Shown here: positions 1 to 12,643 of the stretch, piece by piece | Layout: every line of letters begins with the position of its first letter | Position numbering within the stretch: the first letter of the stretch is position 1 | Assembly: GCA_000469685.2 (NCBI GenBank) | Contig: LS997566.1 | Location: 46,210,942 to 46,274,941 of the forward strand | Length of the DNA stretch: 64,000 nt | Origin: Haemonchus contortus | Lineage: Eukaryota > Nematoda > Chromadorea > Rhabditida > Trichostrongylidae | Direction of reading: 5' to 3' | Program-made: the position numbers and the translations under genes | The notes under the pieces: model-generated | The model's input: the letters and a program-made list of their open reading frames with translations, nothing else | The model's database searches: none | What the model was told of the DNA's origin: nothing

Positions 1-312
1 AATAACAGATCTGTAGTGTTACCTTCGAAAAATACTTTAAAGTGACAATAAACGTTTAAAGCTCACAAAAAGTTTCGTCGTTGGACAATTCCATCCGAAA
101 AAGAAAGAAGCAAAGGGCAGCATATTCATGGAATTGAATCAATACATACATAATTTTGGGGTGTCCTTTTGAATAGGATCCACCCTGACTCTATGTTCGT
201 TTTTGTTGCTATATCCCAAGCTGATCAGTTAAAACCAGGTTCTCCCAGAAGCTTGACAATAAAAAACTTGGTCTCTTTGGTCAGTTATCCAGGAAGGAAT
301 ATGCTTTTAATC

Positions 313-345
313 AGCTCTACGATTCTGAATGAAAGTCGAATGTGT
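313..345 (+). repeat. SINE 3' fragment
   Basis: A short stretch with the diagnostic SINE 3' motif GATTCTGAATGAAAGTCGAA, also seen at 9101-9120 and, with small changes, near 1024 and 37280. Only this core is recognisable, so it is a decayed fragment. Confidence 0.5.
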
Positions 346-686
346 GGCGTATAAATGGCACCATTGGTCAAACCTCCATGAACAGTGTGACTATAAACGT
401 TGTCGACAAGATGCTATCAATCACTAACGGTTTGCCGTCGTCCGTAGCGCCAAGGTTACTTGTGTAGGGCAATGTTTGCCCATAATTCAAATCGGCATGC
501 TTATTGTGAAAGTTTTGTTTTCTTGTCAAATTGTTTACACTCACTCCACAGCCTAGTACCCTGACCTTTGAATATTTACGTAGGGTTGCCCCTGAATTAT
601 CAGTTATCTCTGAATTCTTCGTCATGCTCTATCGTTCTTCGTTCTTTGTATTTAACGCTCATCTAAGCCCTTGATGGGAGAGGCGT

Positions 687-706
687 GGGGGGGGGGGGGG
701 GGGGGG
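687..706. repeat. Poly-G run (20 G)
   Basis: An uninterrupted run of 20 guanines in an otherwise AT-rich spacer. Such tracts are length-variable and prone to sequencing error. It could form a G-quadruplex on the plus strand. Confidence 0.9.
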
Positions 707-892
707 AGAGTTCTTATTCACTTATATGTATAGTCAATAATCACTAATCACTAACCAGTAGTCAATGATAAACAATCACTAGTAATAAGTAACAATCACA
801 ATAATTCCGTTATACATACGTTCATCTTCAACTCAAAAACTCCTTTTCACCAGAGATGAACTGAATGTTTGATACTATTATTGGTTTTCCTA

Positions 893-955
893 TTATTAGT
901 ATTAATAGTAGTATTATTATCATATTGTTGTTATTATTTTTGTTGTTGCTATTGT
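893..955. repeat. Degenerate ATT/TTG triplet microsatellite
   Basis: An imperfect run of ATT, AGT and TTG triplets. Together with the purer array at 1120-1149 it brackets a SINE fragment. Confidence 0.7.
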
Positions 956-964
956 TGTACTAGG

Positions 965-1085
965 GCGGAAGTGTCCAACCAGTCATAATATGGGCCGCAT
1001 AGGCATATAAATCGCCACAACGGTTCTGAATGAAAGTCGAATCCAGGGCGCATCCCGAAACTGAGCTGCTTACGTCAAAGATATT
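965..1085 (+). repeat. SINE 3' fragment
   Basis: This matches the 3' half of the SINE at 37058-37351: a GGGCCGCATAGGC-like segment, then TTCTGAATGAAAGTCGAA, then CAGGGCGCATCCC and the GACGTCAAAGA-like end. The tRNA-like head is missing, consistent with 5' truncation. Confidence 0.65.
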
Positions 1086-1119
1086 TTCCTTCATTATCAT
1101 TGGTACTGTAATTAGATTG

Positions 1120-1149
1120 CTATTATTATTATTATTATTATTATTATTT
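1120..1149. repeat. (TAT)n microsatellite
   Basis: About ten uninterrupted TAT/ATT triplets. It creates low-complexity leucine or tyrosine runs in overlapping frames, so the ORF across it is not a gene. Confidence 0.9.
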
Positions 1150-1916
1150 TACTATTACTATTACGACGTTATTATTACAATATTTACCATCAGTGTAAGT
1201 AACATTTGTATCACAACCAAATATTATCAAATATCTTTGTTTATAAAAGTTTTGGAGAGTTTAGCAATATCTCTGACAAGTTTTTAGACGTATAAGTCTT
1301 CCATTTCGAGAAGATTAATAAATTTTCACGAGTACTCTCAATGCCGCTTCGGCGAACCGTTTAAGTGTTTTTATTTTATTTATGAAGTCGACGACTCATC
1401 TACCTGCCTATAAAATTGACGATTTATAGTTCTGTTGATGTGGTTAAAAGTAGAGTTATAGACGATGGAATAAAAAGTGGTCACGATGACTACCTGGGCA
1501 TGTTCTAGCTACTAAATTTTTGAAATTGCACCTTTCCAGGCAGAATCAAAGGGAAACCGGTGTTCAATTGGGAAACTACAAAAAAAGGTAGTTACCAACT
1601 TGCTTTACCGTTATTTCCCATCGATTCCTACTTAACCATAAGAGAATTTGGTGGCGGATTTCTATGATACTGGAATGGGATTGGTACAGCTTTCGAGCCC
1701 AGGGTAAGGGAAATCCCTTAAAGGCCGGAAGATACGATCGGTTACGAGAATGGTTTCCTTAATGTCCAATTCTCGTGGACCTATCTAAGCCGATCTGGAA
1801 TTCGGTAAAAAAAGCAGTAATTACTTTTAATTAGAAGTAATTTTTGGAATGTCTCATGGTGGTAGCAAAGAAATCTCCTTGGCTACTAAGCCACACCCTG
1901 CCCTCTGTGACAAGCA

Positions 1917-2446
1917 TACAGTAGCGCTCAAAAGTCTTCGGTGAAATGGCTCTTCAGCCGTACTTTTCAGTCGTAACTTCTTTCTTACTGGATCTAACCA
2001 TGCGAAATTTCTATAGTTGGAGCGTGGGTGTATTGTGAATATTTACCACTATTAACCTGCAGTCTGATCATGTTCCAGTTACTCCAAAGAGCATGAACTC
2101 AAAATCGACTGAAAATACAGATGATGGCCCTTCTAGAATCTCTTTCCTTTTTGTCATGTCTAAAGTGTACGAGCGGTAACGCCGAACGCAAAAGATGAGA
2201 AAAACGCGCATAAGGTGCGAATAAGTGCAGACATCAACAACTTTACTTTTGGCAAAATCTGCTACCACAACAAACACCTTACTTTATCAGTGGATATTGC
2301 AGCTTTGCAGTCGAATAGTGTTGGATAGAGTCAAATATGCTCCAGTTAAACATATCCAAAATTTGTGCGCTTTGGTCTGCTAAGAAAAAAGTTATGAACG
2401 AAAAAGCGTCAAAGCATTTCACCGAAGACTTTTGAGCGCTACTGTA
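1917..2446. mobile_element. TA-flanked MITE with perfect 32-bp terminal inverted repeats
   Basis: The first 32 bases (1917-1948, starting TACAGTAGCGCTCAAAAG) are an exact reverse complement of the last 32 (2415-2446). The outermost TA on each side fits a TA target duplication, and the termini then begin CAGT, as in Tc1/mariner-type elements. The element is 530 bp including both TAs. The interior has no transposase-length frame, so it is non-autonomous. Assignment to Tc1/mariner is inferred from the TA site and end sequence. No second copy was noticed in this window. Confidence 0.85.
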
Positions 2447-3122
2447 TGTAGCCAGTACACCCGAATGGCCCCTCCCCTAACCTACCCTCATTTCATTTTG
2501 AACGTCATTGAAACAAGTCCAGTAATCGAGAATAACGACCCACTCGGGAATATTCTTTATTACTGCTGTGATCTCTGCCCATACCAATACAGTTGAGCAG
2601 ATATGGTCTAGTCATTGATGACGCCACAAAGTTATGGCATTCTTGGTTTCAGGTTTGAGACTGAGTCATCATGTCGGTATAGGTAAAGTTGAATTCAGTA
2701 ACCATTAAATTGGTAATGTCAGACATTCGCACAAAAACGAACTGCCGTCTGGAAAGAGCGATGTTCCACCGTTCCAACAATAGCCATCTCTGCTGCCACC
2801 TATTGTTTCTTATGCCAATTAATAAATGATAAGAGATAATTGATTCTGATGTCATGCCACCTTCGTTCTCTTTATAGATTATTACCCTACGTCAATCTCA
2901 TTTACAATACCTTTACCTATCCAGAAATCATTTAGAAAATTTGGTACTACTAAATTTCAGTTCAAGGTCTACAGTTATGATAAAAGGCCCCCACCATTCG
3001 ACAAAATGACTTTTGAAAAATCTGTATGAATAGCCGAGACGATCTGACCAATTCTGACATCAGCTAAAGATCGCATCAAACTCCAAGTCCTCTCATCTTC
3101 AAGTCTCGGCATTTCTAATGTT

Positions 3123-3234
3123 CTTGAAATTGTTAATTTTGGTTCTGCCTCGAGTTTGGAAGGTGGAAATTTTTATTCTGGCCCATGTTTCCACTTACCA
3201 ACCTCGAGGCAGAAGCAAAATTAACAGTTTCAAG
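3123..3234. repeat. Long near-perfect hairpin (47-bp arms, 18-nt loop)
   Basis: Arms 3123-3169 and 3188-3234 are inverted repeats matching at 42 of 47 positions without gaps. As RNA, two of the five mismatches would be G-U wobbles, so 44 of 47 positions would pair. The arms contain GTTCTGCCTCGAG and its partner CTCGAGGCAGAAG. It could be a small fold-back transposon, a pre-miRNA-like hairpin or a source of endogenous siRNA. The sequence alone does not decide. Confidence 0.85.
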
Positions 3235-4440
3235 TCAGATCACATTTTTTTATCCGTCGCATCTATTATATAATGACCTAATCCTCGTCAATGTATGTGT
3301 TTTTGACTATAATCAAGTCGAGTGTCGGTAAGGGTCCTCGCTAGGCCCCACATGTCAGGCCTATTCCTTGTTCAGGGGCTGTAAAAGCTCATATACGCCA
3401 TTCATTTCTAAAGTAGCATAAATGATAGCAGAATTGAGACGAAGATCGACACTGATCGAATTGGAATTAAACTTACATGCACGGCGCATCACTGGACTAT
3501 CGATTCTTTCCGAAACCATTGAATAGGCAGATGGGAACCATTTTTTCAAACTCTGTGAGAGCTAGCTTTAGATTCTTCACATGACGAATCGTTTCGAGAC
3601 GACTCTCCCACACTGCCGACCGTCGATCGGGCGGTCTCCTCATGGGTACCCGTTCATCTTTATAATATCCTATCTTAAACGTTACCATTCCTATATTATC
3701 TAATCATTTTTATTAATCACTATGTAAGCTAGCAACAGTTCCTGGGAAGCCCTTTTATTGTCTTCCGATCATTGACAATTAACCTTCCAAAAGTCAGAAA
3801 CGTTCACCGTCACTTGCTTCACAGACAGTGCCTGTTCTAAGGTGTTGTAACAGTGACAGTGGTGTCTGTGCAGGTTTCCTAGGGAATTTTTTCCTTCATG
3901 ATTTCATCATGGGAATTACTCATTCAATATACGTATCCAGATAAATCATTTTCCATCAGTTTTTCTTCGGTTTACTTCCTGGCTATACCAGTACATTACG
4001 TAATTGCCTTTGTTTTGCATCATATGCTGGTTTCTGTCTATTGCCATTGATCAGTCACACTTCCAAACCTCCGATCGGGTTCGGTATTAAAATAGTACCC
4101 AGTCGATGATTCCCCGAAGGTTTGGGTACGGGTGAACTTCGTTCGGCAGTAGAATCGAGCTCATTCCTTGGTCGTGATCGAACACCATCGGTTTTTTATA
4201 TTACACTGCACTTCAGTCGTAACATGGAGGCTAAAATTTACGAGGCTATTTTTCAATGGCTTAATGGGTTCATTAGATGTATTATGTGGATTAGTCGACT
4301 TCTTAAAAAGCAAATTGATAGGAACGAACCGACTTTTATACCAAGGACAGCACACGTATCCATGGCCACGCCGTCACGAGTAACTCACAATTGTCCCTTC
4401 GTGGTCGGTTGGTCACTATCAGACTCGTTGATGGAGTAAA

Positions 4441-4590
4441 TGTACCGGCTTGTACATCATCTGCCCACCTGAAGTCATTTTATAGGTCAAGTCGCATTTA
4501 AACGCCTCTACCATCTTGAGTGAATGTCGTATGCAGGGCGCATTCCAAAAAGGGGGCTCATCAACATTAGTAAGGTTTTATCTGAGACTT
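4441..4590 (+). repeat. SINE 3' fragment
   Basis: This aligns with the SINE at 37219-37350: a GTACCGGCTTGTACATC start, then a TATAGGTCA segment, a diverged TGAGTGAATGTCG core and GCAGGGCGCATTCC. It lacks the tRNA-like head. Confidence 0.6.
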
Positions 4591-6952
4591 AAGCCTACTA
4601 AAATCTTCTGCCTACTTTTGTTTATTTATTGATTTGCTTATCGAGTACTATCGATGCCATAAGAGTTCCTACTATACTCGCGTTATCACGACTTAGCAGA
4701 AGCACCCGTTGTTTTTTGTTTTTGTTTATGTGATGGTGAGCCGAATCGTCTGTTCAATTTCATCTTCACATTTCTTAGTGAGCTTTTTTCGTCTGGGAGG
4801 TTTTTCTTTATCAATTTTTTTCAGGAATATTTATAGTAGAACTGTTCAAAAAGTACGCATGCTATCTGCTGATAACGTTGAAGAGCAAGGACCTTGTTTA
4901 CCAGTTGAAGAGAACAAACAGGTGCTGAAAAAAGCTTCACACTTGTGTAGTTTTTCAAACTACAAGTAGGTATAAATTGCTAGAAGTATAAAGAGATAAA
5001 CAAAACAACAACAACATCATACTTATGTTACATACTGTTACTATTCGCTCATAGCAGCGGGGTTGGGGAGGCCGTGATGGAATTTTTTTCTGGAAAACGC
5101 AGTGTGTTTTGAGGTTCTTATTTATTGATAAAATAGCCATTGATATTAAAAGCTGCTATTTGTGAGAATTATCATGATCTGCTTTAGATTAACTTGTGAG
5201 TATGTACGGTTTAGTCAGTGGGATTCAAAACTTCGGAACTCTTTGGGTGGCAAGGGAGCATTTTGTTAGGAACTATCTTCAGAGGGCTATGGGAGCATTC
5301 CATCTCTTGGAACCGGTTAATTATTCTAGGATTTCTCTGAAAAGATCACTGTCGCCGATCTCTTTCCTGCATGACCACCACAAATCCCCGTGTAAGTGGA
5401 ACAATCGTTCAATCTTAGCCACTATTCTAAGTAGATGCCCAAACCGTGACCCTTTCTGTACTGGTATCGATCAGCGGAGATGAATGGATATCATCAAATA
5501 CTCTAATTTATTCTTTACTTTATTTTCATCTTTTCTTCTACAAGTTCTCCGTGAATCTTGAAATATAAAAGGACTTCGTATTGTTCAGCCCCTTATGTAG
5601 AGTGTTTAGCTGACCATAGGTCAGAAGTATGAAATCGTATCAATATCGCACTAATCCTTCGCTTTTTTCGATACTAAGCATCTCGGTTTACGAACTCCAA
5701 TCCGTCCACCCGTTTAGCATCCTGCGAAGGGTGTAGTACATCGTCATGCTTTGATTCACTTCTGGCAACTATGTACGTTATTAGAAGAACATCAGATTTT
5801 GAAGAGCCATCTCTCTTAGTTTTCATTTCCATACCATCAGAATGATGCTCGGAACGTAGGCCCAAAGACGCCTATCTTACCTCCCAATCATTCTTTCATG
5901 AATCGTCAATCGCCTATTCAACTAAGATTATCATAACATGCTGAAATTTCTGTTATAATCTGCATTTTTTTACTGTTGTCAGGAATCTGACGAATAACCG
6001 AATATCTGTCATTCCTGATAGTACCTAGTGGCGCATTACTACACCCATTGCCCAGGAGCAGACTTCCAAGACGATATGGGTCCCAGGCCATCAGGGTGCT
6101 CTATTTCTCCGGATATTTCAGGATTCGTTGGACTTGTGTTCGTGCCTTCTACATATCATTTATAGTGATAGTTTCAAAAAAAAGCTCGGTTCATAGTGGA
6201 GATGATGAACTATATTCCCTGTGTCTGCAGACCACCCATTCAGTCACGTTTGCGTCCATCTAACTAACGATGACTAACCGTGGAGCCACCCCTCAGCACC
6301 GCACGCTCCTAATCATTTTTGGTGTAGTCCCCTTTCCGGTCTTTTCATACATTTGAAGAAATCACATAATTTGCACGTATTCCCGCTCTCGTAGACAAAT
6401 TCTGGTAGGCGAGAGGCGATAGGACTTCTGAACGAGAGTTTGAGCTTCTGTTTTCGTAAAAAGTTATAGATAACAGAAACGCCTCTGTCGATATTGATGT
6501 ATTATCAGGAAACCACAACTGAGAGCTCAGAAATCAGTAAGTTTATACCGAAAATCGGTTCATATCAAAAACTCTCACCATAACTGGGTAAAAATGGCGA
6601 TCAACGAAGCCGGGGATATATACATTTCTCCTTCCCATATTTCTCGGGGAAAACCTTCACAGGTCTACATCGGTTGTCGTGTGCAACCTATTAACCAGTA
6701 CCTTCTTCTCCGTAGCGTTAGTCCCGCTCCGTCGCAGGATCCGCTCCTTTTCTCTATAGATTCTCTAAATGTGGGATCTTATTATTATTATCTTATTAAC
6801 TAGTACCAATCTTTTGAAATCACCCGAAAACAAAAGAGTAAAGGGACATGCATGGCTCATCTAGAACATCGTAATCGCCACTAAGCTCTTCGTTTTTTTG
6901 CATCCAAATTCTATTTCTAGGGTATTCTCAATCTCATTCAGCAAATATTCAG

Positions 6953-9900
6953 GTCAAAAACCTAGACGACTTCATAACGTTAGGATGGTACTGTTCAATT
7001 GTACTGCTGGCAGCCGAGTCCATGACGTTGACAACACTGGCCAGTATGGTTTATATGGTATATGCTGGTAAGTTTTTTACACCATTCCACGAGGTTTTGA
7101 TTAATTGAATTGTTGTGCGGATTATTTTTTATATACTCCGTTAAACCAACTTTCCTGAAAATTTTCTCATGAACCGAATAAGTACTTATTATTCGTTAAT
7201 AACCTCCTCAGTAGCAGACCGGTAGAAAAGTAGTGACTTCGATGTCTTCAGGAGCTCACCCGACAATCCTCAGCTGCGGATCAATTCACTTCAACAATAC
7301 CGAAGAAGCATGCTTGAGATTGGCATCTTTAAGAGAAAGCACCGGTTGTGTACCTGAACTGGAATACCAGTTCCAATCGGTAAACGTTGATGTAAGTGTT
7401 TTCCATCCTTCGAGTCTTTGCGTAATTTTTGGGGTATTTCTCAATAGTTTGAGCAACACAATGGATAGGGAGCTGCATAGCGGCTCTCACATAACTCGTA
7501 ATTGAAAGAACAAACCCATCTCAGCTTATCTGGACCTCACTGCTCACGGTTTCGAAAGGATAGTACTGTGTAGTCTTGAGGAGTTGTTGGGATGGTATAG
7601 GGTAATGATGACGAAAGAGGCATGAAAAGGGTAATTGAACGGAGAGTCGATACGCGCATTTGCTGGAACAGTAAACAAAAACTGCCAGAATTGCTTTACT
7701 TTATAGGTTAGGACCCCAGACATCAGCTATTCAAAGCTATTTTCCAGCATATGTGCTCCGTTGTAAATGAAGCAGCTTCAACATGGCTACTAAAACACGG
7801 CCACTTCTAGGCGTGTTATACGATGGATAAATTTTTGAGCTTTTATTGCACAATATCTACGCCGTTTTTGAAGCCGTCAATGTGCGATTGTGATGTGATC
7901 CTTGGAGATAGCAGATCCATCCTAGTGCAGAATTTCAGTAATTATTTCAGACGTAATCAAGACTTCTACTTTTTCGCTGTAGGTATGAAAAAGTGACCTA
8001 TGTATAGGCCAACACTATTTATGACTTCTCCGCTCGTAAATGTTCAGCTCGATATGATCGAAAAAACCTGGGTTTTTCTTTCTTTTTTCCACGTATCATG
8101 AAGCTGTAAATCAGTCTTTATTTTACGAGCTTCTGATACAACCAACGCATTTTATAAAAAGCGCATCATTTTACATCTTCATCTGCTGCTCACTTAGGCT
8201 AAAATTGAGTAACGAAATATTGCTAATAAGGTTGCCGAGGAAGATAGTAGAATGCTGGTACAAAAACGAAAAAAGTCACCGCAAGATTGACGCGCTATTA
8301 GAAAACTCGGCTCAGACGAACATCAGAAGGAAAAGGCAAGCCAGCGTGAAAGCGTAAGGAAAAAAGAGCATTGGGCCGGAAGAGCATATGTATGCTCGAG
8401 TCTCTTCCAGGACCGGAGTTCTTGCTGGCTTGATCGGTACCCAGTTGGCTTGACTTTGGCCCACCACTATGAATGATTTTGTTCAGCTCGAGAGATGCTG
8501 TTTTTCAGTTTGATCTCCTTTGTGAAGCTGGTAAATCAGTGAAAAACAGTATATCTCTTCAAATGTTCAGTGTGCTCGCTGGATCACTGATAAGTGGTCC
8601 GCTCAGTGACCGATATGGAAGAAAAAAGGTAGCGTATAGAGTCGATTATTTATTTGCATTCTGAGAATCCGAAATAATAATCAGGGATTACCTGCGTTCA
8701 TACTTTCAGATCCTTATTTCGTCCCTTTTCGGTGTAGGCCTCTTTTCACTGGCCACGGCATTATCGGGATCATTCCTGCAGTTCAATATTCTTCGAGCCA
8801 TTGCAGGAGTTTTCACCGGTGGTCTCGCCTCGTAAGTTCAGATTAAGCAACTGAATAGCTCCAAAAAAATAAAAAATGAAGGGTGAAGGTGGTGTAGTGG
8901 CAAGTGGCGAACTATCACTCATGCATGGCCTGGGAATCGAATTTCGAGTCGGTCCTCATGACGATGAAGTGAGCTCCCATTCATCCAGGTTCGGTTACTT
9001 GATATCAGGCTCGTCTGGGGGAATAAAAGCACTGGCTTTGAGATCGACTGGCCACGCGAATCATTGTGCAAGTCACATACGCAGTCAAAAATTCTCCTGC
9101 GATTCTGAATGAAAGTCGAAACAGGGCGCATCCCAAAATAGAGTTGATCGACGTCAGATTTCAGTCTTTGCAAAGCCATTTTCAGGGTTCTTGGCGTCTA
9201 CCTGATCGAGAACATCCCAAAACATCATCGAATGTGGATAAATACCGTAGTAACGTGGTCACCGAACTTCATCATCTATCCGATTATCGCCTATTTTTGT
9301 CATGACTGGCGCAAACTATCAATGTTCAGCTTTGTCATATCTATTCTAACAATAATTAATCTTCTGTAAGTTCCTTGTTTGTAGTTTATCCCTTGTAGTC
9401 AAAGAAATCATCCTTTACACCTTCAGCTGTCTTCATGAAAGCCCTCGATGGTTGATTCAACATGGACGGATCGAAGAAGCCCGTAGAGTTCTAGCGAGTA
9501 TCAGGCGAATGAACGGGAACACATGTGAGAAGGAGGCAGCTGAAATCGAGGAGATGCTCAAGAATGAGCATGAGGTGAGCTTATGCTTCTGCAAATATGT
9601 ACTCACCAATTCCGACAATTTTGTATTACCTTAATTCTTGAATATTTCAACAGAAAAATATTTAAAATATCAGCATCCAATCAATGGTGTAGTGCCGATG
9701 AGTATTAAACGCCTTCTGACAGGCTCCCGAATAGCAGTACGCTTTCGACTTTTGTCTATGACTCCAGCTGCTGTAGGGAGCTTGACAAGGTGCAGTTAGA
9801 AATGGCAAGACAACTTTTCAGATCTGATTTAGAAACAAGCAAAAACAATGGCAACAAAGATATTAGGATGGCAAATAAGTTCTGCGACAAAAAATTTTAA

Positions 9901-12643
9901 GCGTTGAAAATTCGTATCAACAGTGTGAACAAGGTAGCAAAGGTGATAGACTTTTAGGACGTTCCCCGGGCAATCAACACATGAGTAAGTAAGGGCACGC
10001 GTGTGGGCTTTCGCAGCATTACGCTCAATGAATGGACAACACCCGATTCTTACCATCACCTTCTACTAAGCACGCCAAGGGAAAGACGTGGGTGTAGCGG
10101 CTCGAAATATCAGCAATCTATTCGATGCTAGCACTGCTCACCGATCGACGGTCAACAAACGGTTGGATCGCTTCACTGCAAGAGATACTAGCCTTCAAAG
10201 TCACGCAAGCATCGTCCCTTAATTTAAAGGAGGTCGGAGAGATCCATTCCCTATGAGTTGCTAAACGCAGACTAGATGGACACAGCTATCGCTTGCCCCT
10301 ATAATCCCCCTTATTTGGCCAACGGGGTTAGAGAAGGACGGTCATACCGTGAATCAGGTCCGCAGAGGGACAACGCACGTCGAAAATTTGCTTTGGACCC
10401 ACGTCAAAAGTTCACCGATCCCGCTTGGTTCCAGGTTTCTCATCAGTCGTACCCCGAAGTGTTCCCCCCTTTTCACTACCATATGCTCCGTCTTTTTGAG
10501 CATATCGTTGTAGAAAAGAAATTCGTCACTTAATGTGATCGAAAAACAGCAGTCAATTACCTTTTTGAGTCACTGCTCCCTCACTCCTGAAGAGATTGCA
10601 TCAGTGATGGCTCGAAAGATATAAGAAGGTTGTTGACTTCTTCGGTAAATATTTTTCCGAAATTTGGTTGATATGAAAAAATTTAGGAATGATTCAAAAA
10701 AGTTCTCTATTTTGTCGCAGGATTTATTTGCCAACCTAATAAATTACGTCAAAGATTGCTTTTTTAAAGCAAAAGTGAAGCAAAAGTGAATCAATCTTTT
10801 ATGATTTTTTATAGAAAAAAAAACAAAAGATTGCGAAAGGTTACAAGATTATTGAAACCTCTTTTAAATGGTACTAAAATACTGAGGTATTCAAAATTGG
10901 CACTTTGTTCAGACCTTCATTACTAAACAGAAGAAGAGCAAGCACTACTCATTCTATCACTTGGTTTGTACATGGAAATACTTCCGATGGAGCGTTACAG
11001 TCTGTTCCGGCTTGTGAGTCCTCATTGCTTGTTTTAGAAAACAATTTGTTCATTGTTCTACTTCAGTCCTTTAAAAATACATTTAAAACCCAATTTTTCG
11101 CATTTTTCCGATCATTTTTGATTATTTTTTTTGAAGAATCTTCGCCTCGCTGGTCAATTACGGTCTCCTATTCAATATGGAAAAGCTCTCAGGATCACTG
11201 TACTGGAATAACACCCTCTTCGGAGTATGTCCTATCCGCTCACAGCTGTCAGACTTTAGAATTGGATTTATTTCAGGTGATCAGATGGGCAATCAACATT
11301 TTAGTCGGTGCTAGTGATTACTTCTGCCGATGTGTGGGAAGGAAACTCGTCCATTTTGTGGCCATCACTTCCATCATTGGTGCTCTGGCGATTATCTGCG
11401 CCACATACTTGGAAGGTACTGTCCGCCCACCGCACCTGATAGCCTGCCATTTCTAACTATAACATTTCAGACCATCAATTCGACCGCTCATGGGTGATTC
11501 GATACTGTACCATATTGATTACATCAATGACTAGTCAGGTGGACTTCATCCCAGAAATCCACCTCGGGCTTGAAAAGTGCATGTTCATTTTCAGTTGTAT
11601 ATCGCCAAGTTTATTATTACAAGTGAACTGTTCCCAACTGCCGTCCGGAACATCGCTGCCTCGGCATTGGCTGTATCAAGTCGATTGGGCACCATTTTCG
11701 CCCCACAATTGTTCTATTTGGTAAGTCATGATGACCTAAGTTAAAGTATGATTCAGTAGGACTGAAGCATTCCCTACATGTCCAGTTTCGGCTCTCTATT
11801 ACTCTTGACATTTTCTTTTTAGTACTGATGTATGTCCCACTACCTTTTTCTGATTGACGTTACGGCTTATCTTCATCTTCAGAACCAGAAAATCACTTTT
11901 TCTGAGAATACCGAGACATCGTTGGAAGAAAATGACGTTGTCAATCTTCATATAACTGAGATCAGTTCCGCTTGCAAAGAAATCGATCGCATGCGAGAGA
12001 GTTGGGTGATATGGAGTGTAAACGCAGCTAAAGGGAAAAACTACGCGACTGATCACATTCCTAGCCTATAGGGCAAAGACATTTGTAAAACTTGTAGCCC
12101 TCCTCCATTGCATATAGGGAACGATTATTGTTCCATGACTCTTTACGCCTCTGCCCCTGAACTATGGCGATTGAGGGGTTTTGAACCTCTACGGGTGACC
12201 CCTACTCCAAATACGTCGACACAAACGAGAAAAAGTTTTCGAATGAGTAATCCACACCGATTTCATCAGTGATATACATACCCCAATGTTGCACCCCTAC
12301 CCACTTCACAACATTCCCATGGTCTGTCTGACGTTTCCCACTCGATAGTTTCGATCTGAGCCTTCTTATATCTGTCTATTCCTAGGCCATTATACGAGCG
12401 CCACAAGTAGCTTACTGAGTATACATTCACCTCTACTTCTGAAGCATCTATCGATTGATGGGAATTTTCCAGGTCGATATCCACCCGGTGATCCCTTATG
12501 TTGTGCTTCTCGTTGTATCGATTATCGACTGCATCGCCTTTCAAGCACTGTTACCAGAAACAAAAGGCAAAAACCTTGAGAACCACTTGCCGCCAAAGGA
12601 AGAGCGGATATTCTATCGGAAGCAATGTGTTGTAGAAGAATAA
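6953..12643 (+). CDS. SLC22 / organic cation transporter-like MFS transporter (5' exon not found)
   Basis: Twelve exons join in consistent phase: 6953-7067, 7252-7391, 8509-8628, 8710-8831, 9186-9365, 9427-9574, 10913-11013, 11137-11224, 11277-11415, 11471-11538, 11595-11720, 12473-12643. They encode 505 residues plus stop. Visible features: a first membrane segment; an extracellular loop with an NNT glycosylation site and cysteines; MFS loop motif GPLSDRYGRKK (to residue 125); ESPRWL (~230); a CVGRK loop between later helices; and LPETKGK (~477). This layout is that of SLC22 organic ion transporters, which move small organic cations or anions across the plasma membrane; the substrate cannot be read here. 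The initiator exon is missing from the model, and the first exon could use another acceptor near 6920. AATAAA overlaps the stop codon. Intron 4 carries a SINE. Confidence 0.92.
8884..9170 (+). mobile_element. tRNA-derived SINE inside transporter intron
   Basis: A nearly full-length copy: GGTGGTGTAGTGGCAAGTGG gives the A-box-like head, a diverged B-box GGAATCGAATT follows, and the body ends in GATTCTGAATGAAAGTCGAA and AGGGCGCATCCC. It lies in the same orientation as the host gene, between the exons ending at 8831 and starting at 9186, only a few bases before the acceptor tract. Confidence 0.85.

Larger units (their letters stand above)
1..6952. other. Gene-poor 5' spacer
   Basis: I see no convincing coding exon here on either strand. 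Open frames are short (105 codons at most), lack matched splice signals and show no familiar motif. The stretch holds simple repeats, 3' fragments of the SINE family, one complete TA-flanked inverted-repeat element and a long hairpin, each listed separately. The first exon and promoter of the downstream transporter gene should lie in the last part of this interval, but I could not identify them. Confidence 0.6.

Noticed and set aside
3361..3688. Two overlapping minus-strand frames resembling a frameshifted coding sequence
   Set aside because: Both are about 60 codons, neither contains a transposase or other motif, and the apparent frameshift continuity may be chance.
10276..10533. Open frame in the long transporter intron
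   Set aside because: It lies between exons 9427-9574 and 10913-11013, has no transporter-like sequence, and is not needed to keep phase.
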